From Candidatus Margulisiibacteriota bacterium (GTDB lineage Bacteria; Margulisbacteria; Riflemargulisbacteria; GWF2-35-9), in the NCBI GenBank assembly GCA_028715625.1, contig JAQURL010000020.1, positions 1-39,591 of the forward strand: 39,591 nt of DNA, in the 5' to 3' direction. The notes beneath the pieces are model-generated. The model did not search any database. It was not told the DNA's origin and was given only the letters and a program-made list of their open reading frames with translations. Position numbers and translations under genes: made by a program. The first letter of the stretch is position 1. Each line of letters opens with the position of its first letter. Positions 1 through 7,805 of this stretch are shown piece after piece.

Positions 1-1
1 A

Positions 2-331
2 AAAAAGGAATTACAGTTGTCAGATGATGATTATCGCAAGATATTGCATAACATTGCAGGTGTTACAACCTCCAAAGACCTGGATGAACAAAAGTTCAGG
101 AAGCTTATGCATTATTTTGTTCGAAGCAAATACTACAAGCTCAACCAGAACGGATTGACGATAAAACAAAAATTGTATGTCCAGTATTTGGGTAACCAGC
201 TTAAATGGACAGAAGAACATCTGAATAATTTCATCAGGAAATATTATAAACAGAATAACCTTAATGAAATTTCCAAAAAAGATGCTTCAAAGCTTATAGA
301 ATCCTTAAAAAAAATAATTGAAAAACATTAA
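2..331 (+). CDS. GemA-like / DUF1018 phage-type protein, 5' truncated
   Basis: The product resembles the DUF1018 family, which includes Mu GemA (gp16) and related small phage regulators. What shows it is the family pattern KKELQLSDDDYRKIL near the N-terminus, then GVTTSKDLD, a central LTIKQKLYVQYL segment and a basic helical C-terminus. The frame is open from base 2, and residues before the TTG at 17 (KKELQ) fit the family consensus, so I read the gene as truncated by the window edge rather than starting at 17. A GGAA lies 8 nt before that TTG, so a start there is not excluded. The role of GemA-type proteins outside Mu is poorly defined. It may be the edge of a prophage or a domesticated phage gene; nothing downstream looks phage-like. 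Confidence 0.7.
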   Translation, partial: KKELQLSDDDYRKILHNIAGVTTSKDLDEQKFRKLMHYFVRSKYYKLNQNGLTIKQKLYVQYLGNQLKWTEEHLNNFIRKYYKQNNLNEISKKDASKLIESLKKIIEKH

Positions 332-344
332 AGTGAAAACATAA

Positions 345-372
345 TTGTTATAAATTTGGTAAATAGTATATT
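345..372 (+). promoter_or_regulatory. corA promoter (TTGTTA-N16-TATATT)
   Basis: A -35-like TTGTTA at 345-350 and a -10-like TATATT at 367-372 are separated by 16 bp. The ATG of corA follows only 8 nt after the -10, and no Shine-Dalgarno sequence lies between them. Transcription would start at or within a base or two of the ATG, giving a leaderless mRNA. Confidence 0.5.
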
Positions 373-380
373 ATTTAAAT

Positions 381-1466
381 ATGTTTAATAAAACTAAACA
401 AAAAAAACTTGTTGAAAATCCCGTAAAGAGTGAATGCGCTTTACATGCTGCCACTCTGAATACCGCTGGAAAACCCGGCGATTACGTTAAAATTACACTT
501 TTTAGCTACTCTGAAGATAAATTTGAAGAAAAAGAACTGAAAGAAGTTAGGGAATATCTTGATTACAAAGAAAAGAAGAGCATTTCCTGGATAAACATTG
601 ACGGGGTTCATGACCATAAAATAATAAAAGACGTGGAAGAAATGCTGGGCTTGCATCCTCTTGTTATCGAGGATCTGACCAATACTTCGCAAAGGCCGAA
701 ATATGAGGACTTCGGAGATTATATTTTTATACTGTTAAAAATGTTGGAGGATAATAAAGAAAGGAACGAAATAGACATTGAACAGGTTAGCCTGATAATA
801 ACCAAAGACCTGGTTGTTTCCTTTCAGGAAGATAAAGAAGGAGATGTTTTTGAATGTATCCGCGACAGGATCAGGAACAATCGCGGGAAAATAAGAGCCC
901 TGAAGGCAGACTATCTGGCCTATTCATTAATTGACGCAATAGTTGATTATTGTTTCAGTATTTTGGAAAAAATCGGAGAAACTATTGAAGAAATGGAAAC
1001 TGATATTATTAAAGATCCTGATATAAAAACAATAGAATCAATACATAAGTTAAAAAGAGAAATAACCTATTTAAGAAGATCAATCTGGCCCTTAAGAGAT
1101 GTTATAAATGAATTTTTAAGAGAGGAATCCAGTATCGTTTCAGAATCAAGCAAAGTATTTATACGGGATGTATACAATCATACAGTTCAATTAATCGATA
1201 TTATTGAGACATGCAGAGATATGGTTACGGTTTTACTGGATATTTATGTAACCAGCATAAATAATAAGCTGAATGAGATTATGAAAGTTTTGGCTGTAAT
1301 TGCTACGATTTTTATGCCATTAAGCTTTATTGCCAGTCTTTATGGTATGAATTTTAAATATATGCCCGAACTTGGCTGGCATTTCGGTTACCCCATGGCC
1401 CTAACCATCATGGCTGTTATTTTTATTTCTATGCTTGTTTATTTTAAAACCAAGAAGTGGTTTTAG
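381..1466 (+). CDS. corA: CorA-family divalent cation (Mg2+/Co2+) channel
   Basis: This is an inner-membrane pentameric Mg2+ (Co2+, Ni2+) channel subunit. The protein has 361 residues, close to the usual bacterial CorA of the Thermotoga type. A large cytoplasmic N-terminal alpha/beta domain is followed by long charged helices (about 190-290) and two C-terminal membrane helices. The signature YGMN, holding the GMN selectivity filter, is at residues 321-324 between TM1 and TM2, followed by the periplasmic loop FKYMPELGW, and the chain ends in a basic FKTKKWF tail. The start at 381 is supported by the promoter just upstream. The DUF486 gene begins 12 bp after the stop and may be co-transcribed. 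CorA is usually constitutive; no Mg2+-sensing leader can exist if the mRNA is leaderless. Confidence 0.95.
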   Translation: MFNKTKQKKLVENPVKSECALHAATLNTAGKPGDYVKITLFSYSEDKFEEKELKEVREYLDYKEKKSISWINIDGVHDHKIIKDVEEMLGLHPLVIEDLTNTSQRPKYEDFGDYIFILLKMLEDNKERNEIDIEQVSLIITKDLVVSFQEDKEGDVFECIRDRIRNNRGKIRALKADYLAYSLIDAIVDYCFSILEKIGETIEEMETDIIKDPDIKTIESIHKLKREITYLRRSIWPLRDVINEFLREESSIVSESSKVFIRDVYNHTVQLIDIIETCRDMVTVLLDIYVTSINNKLNEIMKVLAVIATIFMPLSFIASLYGMNFKYMPELGWHFGYPMALTIMAVIFISMLVYFKTKKWF

Positions 1467-1478
1467 TGAAGATAGTTT

Positions 1479-1808
1479 ATGGCTACCATTGTTTTACTGA
1501 CAATTTCTAACATCTTCATGACAGTGGCCTGGTATGGGCACTTGAGGTTTACGAAATCTCCTATATGGATAGCTATTTTTGTTAGCTGGATAATAGCCTT
1601 TGCCGAATACTGCTTCCAGGTGCCGGCCAATCGTATCGGATATGCACACTTTAACGCGGCGCAATTGAAGACCATCCAGGAAGTTATCAACCTGGTTATT
1701 TTTTCTTTTTTTTCAGTCCTTTATCTGAAAGAAAGCTTTAAATGGAACTATTTAGTTGGTTTTGCTTTAATTGCGGTAGCGGTGTTTGTAATTTTTAAGA
1801 AATGGTAG
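1479..1808 (+). CDS. DUF486 family small membrane protein
   Basis: This 109-residue, four-helix integral membrane protein matches the DUF486 family, which is distantly like the small multidrug / DMT transporters. Hydrophobic segments lie at about 3-20, 26-45, 68-82 and 88-106. The family pattern is visible in TVAWYGHLRF, AFAEYCFQVPANRIGY and the final VFVIFKKW. Family members are about this long, so the gene looks complete. It follows corA by 12 bp on the same strand and is probably in its transcript. No substrate is established for DUF486; a transport role is inferred only from its likeness to DMT proteins. Confidence 0.85.
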   Translation: MATIVLLTISNIFMTVAWYGHLRFTKSPIWIAIFVSWIIAFAEYCFQVPANRIGYAHFNAAQLKTIQEVINLVIFSFFSVLYLKESFKWNYLVGFALIAVAVFVIFKKW

Positions 1809-1843
1809 GGCTGCCTTAACCTAACCCCGGACCAAGGGCCAAT

Positions 1844-1866
1844 CCTCTCCTGAATGGAGAGGGTTT
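1844..1866 (+). terminator. Hairpin after the DUF486 gene, likely intrinsic terminator
   Basis: A perfect 7-bp stem, CCTCTCC (1844-1850) and GGAGAGG (1856-1862), encloses the loop TGAAT and is followed by GTTTT. It lies about 35 bp after the stop of the DUF486 gene. The T run is short, so it may be a weak terminator or part of a dispersed repeat. The rest of the gap to 1953 shows nothing else I can name. Confidence 0.5.
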
Positions 1867-1953
1867 TAACGAGCCGAATATCCTTCTCTACTTTATTTTT
1901 ATTGAAACGTCCCGGAAATTTTTTCGATAAGTTTATGATAAAAAGGTTTTAAA

Positions 1954-2838
1954 ATGCTAAACACTAAAATAATCGCTATTCTTGCAAATACAATACCAAT
2001 TCTGAAGCTACCCACAGCCAGGATTAGTCGTGAGCATTTTAACGGTATCCCACAGCAGCATCTGGAAACCTTTTGGGCTATGTTTTCCGAATATCCGGAA
2101 TTGCTGGATGAGGATGGCAATATTAACCTGACTTCAGATAATTTTTCTCAGATATATGATTGGCTTCAGGCAAAAATTGTTAGCACTGTTAAAATAACCA
2201 TAACAGACGAAATCAGGAAATTTACGCAGCGCTACAATAAGTTTTCATATAGTAGCTCCAGAAAAGAGTTAAGCGTTAAGGGTGAAATTACGGAAGAGGA
2301 AGCCGGTGAACTGGAAAGCCTGGAAATAAAGCAAACAGATAAAAAAGCTTTAATGGAACTGATTAGATTATCCGGAGAAATAATTCCCGGACAGGAAATT
2401 TATAACATGATACTTAAAGGACAACGACAAATATTCGACAAGATGATTTTAGGGGATCCGGGTAAAACCCTGGTGTTATTCTGGCAGGAAGGTTGCTACC
2501 CATGCAAGTCAGCTATCAGACAACTTGATGAGCATAAGAGCTATCTTTACGGTGATATTAAAATTTACATTGCTGCCATCGAAGACAACATTTTACCCCA
2601 TAAAGATTATAAGGATGTAATTAGGGGTACACCTGCTTTTTTATATTTTGAAAAAGGAGAACTTCAAAAAACTATATTGGGTTGCAGATCAATGAAAACG
2701 TATGCTGAGGAGTTTGATTTTGAGATTATCGGTCTGCCTGAGGATTTTTATGGTTATAAAGAGCCTGAAACCAAAACACAGGGAAAATCTGAAAAACAAC
2801 CATGGTATGTAAGACTTAAAAGATTTATTTATAGATAA
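1954..2838 (+). CDS. Thioredoxin-fold domain protein
   Basis: The 294-residue product has a C-terminal thioredoxin-like domain. A beta strand KTLVLFWQ leads into the redox motif CYPC (Cys181, Cys184), and the cis-proline region appears as RGTPAFLYFEKGEL. About 160 N-terminal residues are helical and charged and unlike any family I recognise. There is no clear signal peptide, although the first 20 residues are mildly hydrophobic, so a cytoplasmic location is likelier. It would act as a thiol-disulfide oxidoreductase or thiol-dependent adaptor of unknown partner. AAAAGG lies 7 nt before the ATG and supports this start. The 3' end overlaps the converging hydrolase gene by 14 bp, and the basic tail (VRLKRFIYR) comes from that overlap. 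Confidence 0.7.
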   Translation: MLNTKIIAILANTIPILKLPTARISREHFNGIPQQHLETFWAMFSEYPELLDEDGNINLTSDNFSQIYDWLQAKIVSTVKITITDEIRKFTQRYNKFSYSSSRKELSVKGEITEEEAGELESLEIKQTDKKALMELIRLSGEIIPGQEIYNMILKGQRQIFDKMILGDPGKTLVLFWQEGCYPCKSAIRQLDEHKSYLYGDIKIYIAAIEDNILPHKDYKDVIRGTPAFLYFEKGELQKTILGCRSMKTYAEEFDFEIIGLPEDFYGYKEPETKTQGKSEKQPWYVRLKRFIYR

Positions 2839-3661
2839 TTGTTTTTATCCAATCCAAGATATAGTTAAAAACCTTAGCTTTTTCTAGCTCATTATGCAGT
2901 TCATGATAGTAACCATTCCATAATCTAAAAACACAGAGCTTTCCGGCCTTTGAAGCGAATTCTTCGCTTGCGGGCGCGGATGTAATATGGTCTTCGCTGC
3001 CATGTAACAGGAGCAAGGGCAGGCATAAATTTGATGAATTTTTGATAGCCCATTCTCCAGCCTTCATGAATCCGGTATAGCAGCGCGCTGAAATGCGATC
3101 ATGTACCAGCGGATCAACCTTGTAAGCCTCAATAACCTGAGGATCATGTGATATAAAATCAACTTCCAGGCCAGAAGGCATGGTGAGTGACGGCCAACAG
3201 AAATTTATAAACTGGGCCAGCCATCGTTTCCAAAAAGCTGGCTTAAAGGCGAGCCGCAGCTCAGGGCTGGTGGCTATAGCTCCGGCCAGCTCGGGCTTGT
3301 AACGCAAAATATAGTTTATCGCCAGGTTGCCTCCCAGACTATGACCATAGAGAATAAAAGGAAGATCAGGGAATTTTTTACGGCAAATATCAATAAAAAT
3401 TTTCAGGTCCTTCATCCAGTTTGAATAAGAGGGCGTATGCCCGCGCTTTCCTTCGGACTTGCCATGCCCGCGAAGGTCAAAAGCCATAATACAAATATTG
3501 TTAGCCGTAAAAAAGGCGGCCAATTCTTCATATCTGCCGCTATGTTCACCAATCCCATGGACCAAAATAATAACAGCTTTCGGGGTTGTTTCCGGCAACC
3601 AACACCGTGCCGAAAGATTTATTCCGTCTTCAGCTTTAAAGGTAAAATCCTGGTTGTGCAT
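2825..3661 (-). CDS. Alpha/beta hydrolase, monoacylglycerol-lipase-like
   Basis: This 278-residue protein is a serine hydrolase of the Hydrolase_4 / serine aminopeptidase S33 group, the fold of monoacylglycerol lipases and lysophospholipases. The oxyanion region is HGIGEHSGRY (35-44), the nucleophile elbow is GHSLGG with Ser108, and the acid and base appear as Asp224 (HGSEDH) and His253 (YYHELHNE). No signal peptide is visible, so it is cytoplasmic. It is the last gene of the glpK-glpA operon, and its ATG directly abuts the stop of the DUF1667 gene. This suggests it frees glycerol from mono- or lysolipids for GlpK; that substrate is inferred from position and family only. Its 3' end overlaps the thioredoxin-fold gene on the other strand by 14 bp. 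Confidence 0.88.
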   Translation of the reverse strand: MHNQDFTFKAEDGINLSARCWLPETTPKAVIILVHGIGEHSGRYEELAAFFTANNICIMAFDLRGHGKSEGKRGHTPSYSNWMKDLKIFIDICRKKFPDLPFILYGHSLGGNLAINYILRYKPELAGAIATSPELRLAFKPAFWKRWLAQFINFCWPSLTMPSGLEVDFISHDPQVIEAYKVDPLVHDRISARCYTGFMKAGEWAIKNSSNLCLPLLLLHGSEDHITSAPASEEFASKAGKLCVFRLWNGYYHELHNELEKAKVFNYILDWIKTIIYK

Positions 3662-4003
3662 CTACTCTCCGGTTACAATCAGGGAGATATCCCCTAAAAG
3701 TTCTTTATTTTCAATAATCGCGCTCAAAACCGGTTTTATTTCGAAATGAAGGGTTTTAATTTTACGCATAAGAGCGGGTATTTCCTTTAAAGGCACTTTT
3801 TGAGCGGTTTTTACCGGGATTTGTTCTATACCGTTTGCTGTATTTAGTTTTACGCTGGTGGTAATTATTCTTTTCGGAGTAATGATCTCATCAAGGCAAA
3901 AGTCTATACCACGTTTGCATTTGGCGCCCGTTACCCGGCCATTTTCTACCCGGCACTCGCAGGAATTGGGACAAACAATACAGATTATTTTGTTATCAGT
4001 AAT
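3662..4003 (-). CDS. DUF1667 protein with apparent ATT start
   Basis: This 113-residue reading frame has no ATG, GTG or TTG in its N-terminal part, so standard ORF callers miss it. Translation from ATT at 4003 gives a cysteine-rich N-terminus, CIVCPNSCEC (Cys8, 11, 15, 17), then AKCKRGIDFC (Cys29, 36) and an IPVKTAQKVPLKEI segment, the layout of the DUF1667 family. That family routinely follows a GlpA-type dehydrogenase and an FAD/NAD oxidoreductase, as here. AAGGAG at 4015-4010 lies 6 nt before the ATT; an in-frame TAA at 4009 excludes starts further upstream. ATC at 4006 is the only nearby alternative and is too close to the AAGGAG. The cysteines probably bind an Fe-S cluster in an electron-transfer subunit of the glycerol-3-phosphate dehydrogenase complex. 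It overlaps the preceding gene by 8 bp and touches the following one. Confidence 0.85.
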   Translation of the reverse strand: MTDNKIICIVCPNSCECRVENGRVTGAKCKRGIDFCLDEIITPKRIITTSVKLNTANGIEQIPVKTAQKVPLKEIPALMRKIKTLHFEIKPVLSAIIENKELLGDISLIVTGE

Positions 4004-4907
4004 GATTTACTCCTTCTTTGTCAGCTATTTTTTTGCCCAGTTCTTCAGCCTCTTTTGTAGCTTTATCAGCCAGATCATGGATATAAGCCGCATTACCGAT
4101 TACAAAAAGGTTTTCATCGGGTTCCAGCCCTGCATCAACAAGCAGATCCTTTTCTGGAATAAGACCAACTGAAAAGAGGATGGTATCACAAGCCAGACTT
4201 TTTTCTGTTCCGTTTTGACGATCAATAAAACGAATACCTTCAACCCGGTTTTTTCCTGCTATCTCCAGAAGTTCATGTTCGCATAGCAAAGGAATATTGA
4301 AATCATCAAGGCACTGAATCTTGTTCCTGATAAGCCCGGACAAGTTTTTGTTTATTTCCAGCACAGCCAGGACTTTCGCTCCTTCCAACGTCAGTCGTCG
4401 CGCCATGATCAGCCCGATATCGCCGGACCCGACAAGCACAACCTTTTTGCCCGGCAGCAAACCATGCAGGTTAATCATTTCCTGGGCAAGACCGGCTGTA
4501 AAAATACCGGCCGGCCTGGTACCCGGAACAGTAAGCATCTCGCGGGTCCGTTCCCTGCAGCCCGTAGCCAGCACAAGGTACTTGCCCTGTGCGCTGAATT
4601 CACCGCTTCGGTTTATATAAGTTACAATGTTCGGACTTTCCACCTTCACAACAAAGCTGGATGTAACAATTTCGATATCAGCTTCCAGAAGAAGTTTTCT
4701 GTAGCGGGCAGCATATTCCGTCCCCGTAAGCTCCTCTTTGAAATAATGCAGGCCAAAACCAATATGGATACATTGGTTTAATATGCCGCCAAGTTTTGCC
4801 TGTCTTTCAATCAGAAGGATTTTTTTTAGCCCGGCCTGATAAGCACTGTAAGCTACTGCCATGCCTGCTGGTCCGCCGCCGATAACAATCAGATTATAAG
4901 ACAACAT
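3996..4907 (-). CDS. FAD/NAD-dependent oxidoreductase, partner of GlpA-like dehydrogenase
   Basis: This is a pyridine nucleotide-disulfide reductase-type flavoprotein of about 303 residues. The N-terminal FAD fold starts LIVIGGGPAGMAVAY, an LATGCRERTREML segment follows, and the NAD-binding site is VVLVGSGDIG. The C-terminus has VIGNAAYIHDLADKA, a degenerate form of the usual GD motif. The frame can also begin at 4946, but the ATG at 4907 places the FAD motif where the family has it, with GAGGTG about 10 nt upstream. The gene overlaps the end of the dehydrogenase gene by 14 bp. In other bacteria this protein, a GlpA-like dehydrogenase and a DUF1667 protein form a conserved trio, so I infer that it relays electrons from glycerol-3-phosphate oxidation to an NAD or other acceptor. 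It is cytoplasmic. Confidence 0.88.
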   Translation of the reverse strand: MLSYNLIVIGGGPAGMAVAYSAYQAGLKKILLIERQAKLGGILNQCIHIGFGLHYFKEELTGTEYAARYRKLLLEADIEIVTSSFVVKVESPNIVTYINRSGEFSAQGKYLVLATGCRERTREMLTVPGTRPAGIFTAGLAQEMINLHGLLPGKKVVLVGSGDIGLIMARRLTLEGAKVLAVLEINKNLSGLIRNKIQCLDDFNIPLLCEHELLEIAGKNRVEGIRFIDRQNGTEKSLACDTILFSVGLIPEKDLLVDAGLEPDENLFVIGNAAYIHDLADKATKEAEELGKKIADKEGVNHY

Positions 4908-6294
4908 TTGTGCCTGCACCTCTTTTGGTAATGTCTGAGTAAGCAATACCCAGTTCTTGCCTGAGTATAGTCATAATTTTCATGGTGCAAAACGAACCAT
5001 GACATCTACCCATCTGGCAGCGGGTGCGAAATTTGATGCCATCCAATGTTTTAGCGCCCCGGCGTACAGCTTCTTTAATCTCAGCCCTGGTAACCAGCTC
5101 ACAGCGACAAACAACTTCACCGTAATCAGGGTCTGCCAAAACCAGCTCATTTCTTTGCTCATGGGTCATATCCCGGAAGCGCGGTATTGCTTGGCGAAAA
5201 GGCTGGAAACTATCCTTATTTTCAGGTCGCAAAGTTTGTCTTATCATGCTTACAACCATTTCGGCTATGGCAGGTGCTGCGGTAAGCCCGGGAGACTGTA
5301 TGCCCAGGCAGTTGATAAAGCCCTCCTTGTCCTCTCTTATATGAAAATCATCTGTGGTGGCTACGGGCCGAAGCCCGGCAAAGCTGGCAATGATAGTTTT
5401 TTCGTGAATAGCGGCAATAAGTTCCTGAATGCTTTTAATGACTTTTTGTTTGCCTTCAACGGTTGTGCTTAGGTCGGTTTTATCCTGAACATCCTCGGCA
5501 GTGGGCCCGATCATGGTGTTATGGTCAACAGTTGGAATTATAAGGATACCTTTGGAGTGTTCTTTGGGTAATGGAAATATGACACGCCTGGTAATATATC
5601 CATGGTGCCTGTCTAATAAAAATTCCTGTCCTTTGCGGGGCAGGATATCTTCACACTTAACTCCAGCCAGCCTGGAAACCTCGTCAGCAAAGAGTCCTGC
5701 GGCGTTTATAACAAATTTTGTGCTGTAAATATCTTTGGAAGTTTTAATTTCCCAATAGAGGTCATTTCGTTGAATTCCTAATACTTTTTCCTCACATTTC
5801 ACAATTAATTCATTTGCCTGAGCATTTTCAATTAAAGCATATACAATTTCATAAGGATTGGTAATGCCGGCAGTTTCTCCGAGCAGAGCCCATTCTATAT
5901 CGGGAAGCAGGGCAGGTTCGTTTTGTATTAGCCAGTTCCTGTCTACGATAGAAACACCCGGTATGCATAGTTCCTGCGCATTATTGTAGAGCTCAAGAAG
6001 TTTCGTTTTTTCCGCGGAAGAGGCTACAATTAATTCTCCGACCCGATGTAGCGGGAAATTTAACTCAAGGGCAAGCTGGGAATATAATTCATTACCACGC
6101 ACGGCGAGCTTGGCTTTTAGTGTATCGGCAGGAGACTGAAACCCGGTGTGAACTATGCCGCTGTTGGATTTGGAAACACCAAAGGAACATTCAGGTTCTT
6201 TTTCCAGCAGAACAACGTCCAGCTTGAATTTGCTGAGTTCACGGGCAATACAAGCTCCGACAATTCCTCCCCCGATAATAATAACATCAAACAT
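4894..6294 (-). CDS. glpA: FAD-dependent glycerol-3-phosphate dehydrogenase, GlpA/GlpO-like
   Basis: The enzyme oxidises sn-glycerol-3-phosphate to dihydroxyacetone phosphate. The 466-residue protein begins with the FAD-binding motif IIIGGGIVGACIAREL (GxGxxG at 8-13), continues with a DAO-fold region, and ends with a BFD-like [2Fe-2S] domain. Its cysteines are CRC (396, 398), then C426, C431 and C436. That C-terminal domain is the mark of the anaerobic GlpA type rather than the aerobic GlpD type. No GlpB or GlpC is present; instead an FAD/NAD oxidoreductase and a DUF1667 protein follow, overlapping. The start at 6294 shares a base with the glpK stop, so the two are translationally coupled. 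Some family members act on L-2-hydroxyglutarate, but the glpK neighbour favours glycerol-3-phosphate. Confidence 0.88.
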   Translation of the reverse strand: MFDVIIIGGGIVGACIARELSKFKLDVVLLEKEPECSFGVSKSNSGIVHTGFQSPADTLKAKLAVRGNELYSQLALELNFPLHRVGELIVASSAEKTKLLELYNNAQELCIPGVSIVDRNWLIQNEPALLPDIEWALLGETAGITNPYEIVYALIENAQANELIVKCEEKVLGIQRNDLYWEIKTSKDIYSTKFVINAAGLFADEVSRLAGVKCEDILPRKGQEFLLDRHHGYITRRVIFPLPKEHSKGILIIPTVDHNTMIGPTAEDVQDKTDLSTTVEGKQKVIKSIQELIAAIHEKTIIASFAGLRPVATTDDFHIREDKEGFINCLGIQSPGLTAAPAIAEMVVSMIRQTLRPENKDSFQPFRQAIPRFRDMTHEQRNELVLADPDYGEVVCRCELVTRAEIKEAVRRGAKTLDGIKFRTRCQMGRCHGSFCTMKIMTILRQELGIAYSDITKRGAGTNVVL

Positions 6295-7751
6295 TATCTG
6301 GTTTTGGCCTGTCGGACAGCATGCTGCCAGCCCGAAAGAAGTTTTTGACGGAGATTTGTTTCCATATGAGGAGTAAAGGACGTATCAATAGTTTTGGTTT
6401 TTTTCAGCTCGGCGGTGTTTTTCCAGAATGAGCAATTCAGGCCCGCGAGCATGGCAGCGCCCAGGGAAGTTGATTCAATCACAATGGGCCGCAGGATGGT
6501 TTTATTTAAGATGTCAGACTGAAATTGCATTAAAAAATTATTGGCAACAGCTCCACCATCAACTTTCAATTCTTTTATAGGAATTTCTGATTCGCTTTCC
6601 ATAATATTGACAACATCCGCACTCTGATAGGCCATTGACTCCAGTGCAGCGCGAACAAGATGTTTTTTATTGGAACCGCGCGTGAGACCGGCAATAATCC
6701 CCCTGGCCTGCATATCCCAGTGCGGTGCGCCCAGTCCTACAAAGGCTGGCACTATATAAACGCCATTATTATCGGCGACAGATACGGCAATTTGTTCGCT
6801 GTCAGAAGCTTTTTGCACCAGGCCTAGCTCATCCCTAAGCCACTGTATAACAGCGCCTCCTATAAAGATTGAACCTTCCAGGGCAAAACAGGGATGACCG
6901 AGTTCATTAACAGCCAGCGTGGTAATGAGACCTTGTTTGGAAAGAAAAGGTTTATCCCCCGTGTTCATCATAATGAAACAACCAGTGCCATAGGTGTTTT
7001 TAATTTCACCGGGGTAAAAGCAGGTCTGTCCGAATAAAGCAGCCTGCTGGTCTCCGGCAACCCCTGAAACACGAGTTCCTTTAAGGGCTGGAATGGTTTC
7101 AATGTAGCCGAAATCAGCGCAAGAATTTTTTACATCAGGCAGAATATGCTCGGGGACCTCAAATAACGACAACAATTCGCTATCCCAATTTTTGGAAAAG
7201 ATATTATAAAGCATAGTCCGGGACGCGTTGGTATAGTCTGTGGCATGGACATTTCCATTTGTCAGTTTCCAGATTAGCCAGGTGTCGATTGTCCCAAAAA
7301 GCAGGTCTGAAATGTTCAGGTCCGGAATGTTTTTTAAAATCCACATTATTTTAGTGGCACTGAAATAGGCATCCAGAGGCAGGCCGGTTTTTTGTTTAAC
7401 CATATCCTGATGTTCGCGCAAAGAATCACAGATAGACGCTGTACGTCGGCATTGCCAGACAATAGCGTTATAAACGGGCAGGCTGGTTTTTTTATCCCAG
7501 ATAACCGTGGTTTCACGCTGATTGGTAAGCCCGAGAGCCAATATTTTATCAGGATAAGCAGAACTGACTTCATTAACGGTTTCTACAACCGTATTCCAGA
7601 TTTCCAGAGGGTCATGTTCCACCCAGCCGGGTTTCGGGTAAATCTGGGTAAACTCACGGTATGCTTTTTTTAAAATGCGGCCTTCTTTATTATAAAGAAC
7701 GGTGGTAGTCCCGGTTGTTCCTTGGTCAATTGCGAGAATCGTCATGAACAT
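6294..7751 (-). CDS. glpK: Glycerol kinase
   Basis: This FGGY-family kinase phosphorylates glycerol with ATP to sn-glycerol-3-phosphate, trapping it in the cell. The 485 residues compare well with the usual 495-500. The phosphate-binding AIDQGTTGTTTVLY lies at the N-terminus, and the motifs KPGWVEHDPLEIW, GLTNQRETTVIWDK, GVAGDQQAALFGQ and LKVDGGAVANNFLMQ follow in order. Two starts are possible, ATG 7751 (MFMTI) or ATG 7745 (MTI). Neither has a Shine-Dalgarno sequence, and TATCAT ends 6 nt before 7745, which would suit a leaderless start there. It is the first gene of the operon running to the hydrolase at 2825. No glpF glycerol channel is present. The P-type ATPase gene ends 54 bp upstream on the same strand. 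Confidence 0.96.
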   Translation of the reverse strand: MFMTILAIDQGTTGTTTVLYNKEGRILKKAYREFTQIYPKPGWVEHDPLEIWNTVVETVNEVSSAYPDKILALGLTNQRETTVIWDKKTSLPVYNAIVWQCRRTASICDSLREHQDMVKQKTGLPLDAYFSATKIMWILKNIPDLNISDLLFGTIDTWLIWKLTNGNVHATDYTNASRTMLYNIFSKNWDSELLSLFEVPEHILPDVKNSCADFGYIETIPALKGTRVSGVAGDQQAALFGQTCFYPGEIKNTYGTGCFIMMNTGDKPFLSKQGLITTLAVNELGHPCFALEGSIFIGGAVIQWLRDELGLVQKASDSEQIAVSVADNNGVYIVPAFVGLGAPHWDMQARGIIAGLTRGSNKKHLVRAALESMAYQSADVVNIMESESEIPIKELKVDGGAVANNFLMQFQSDILNKTILRPIVIESTSLGAAMLAGLNCSFWKNTAELKKTKTIDTSFTPHMETNLRQKLLSGWQHAVRQAKTR

Positions 7752-7805
7752 ATGATAACAAGAAAAACAAGAAAAATGGAAGAATTAGATTTTTAAACTT
7801 GCCGG

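Noticed and set aside
4957-5472. 171-codon plus-strand ORF opposite the glpA-like gene
   Set aside because: It is antisense to conserved FAD dehydrogenase sequence including the [2Fe-2S] cysteines.
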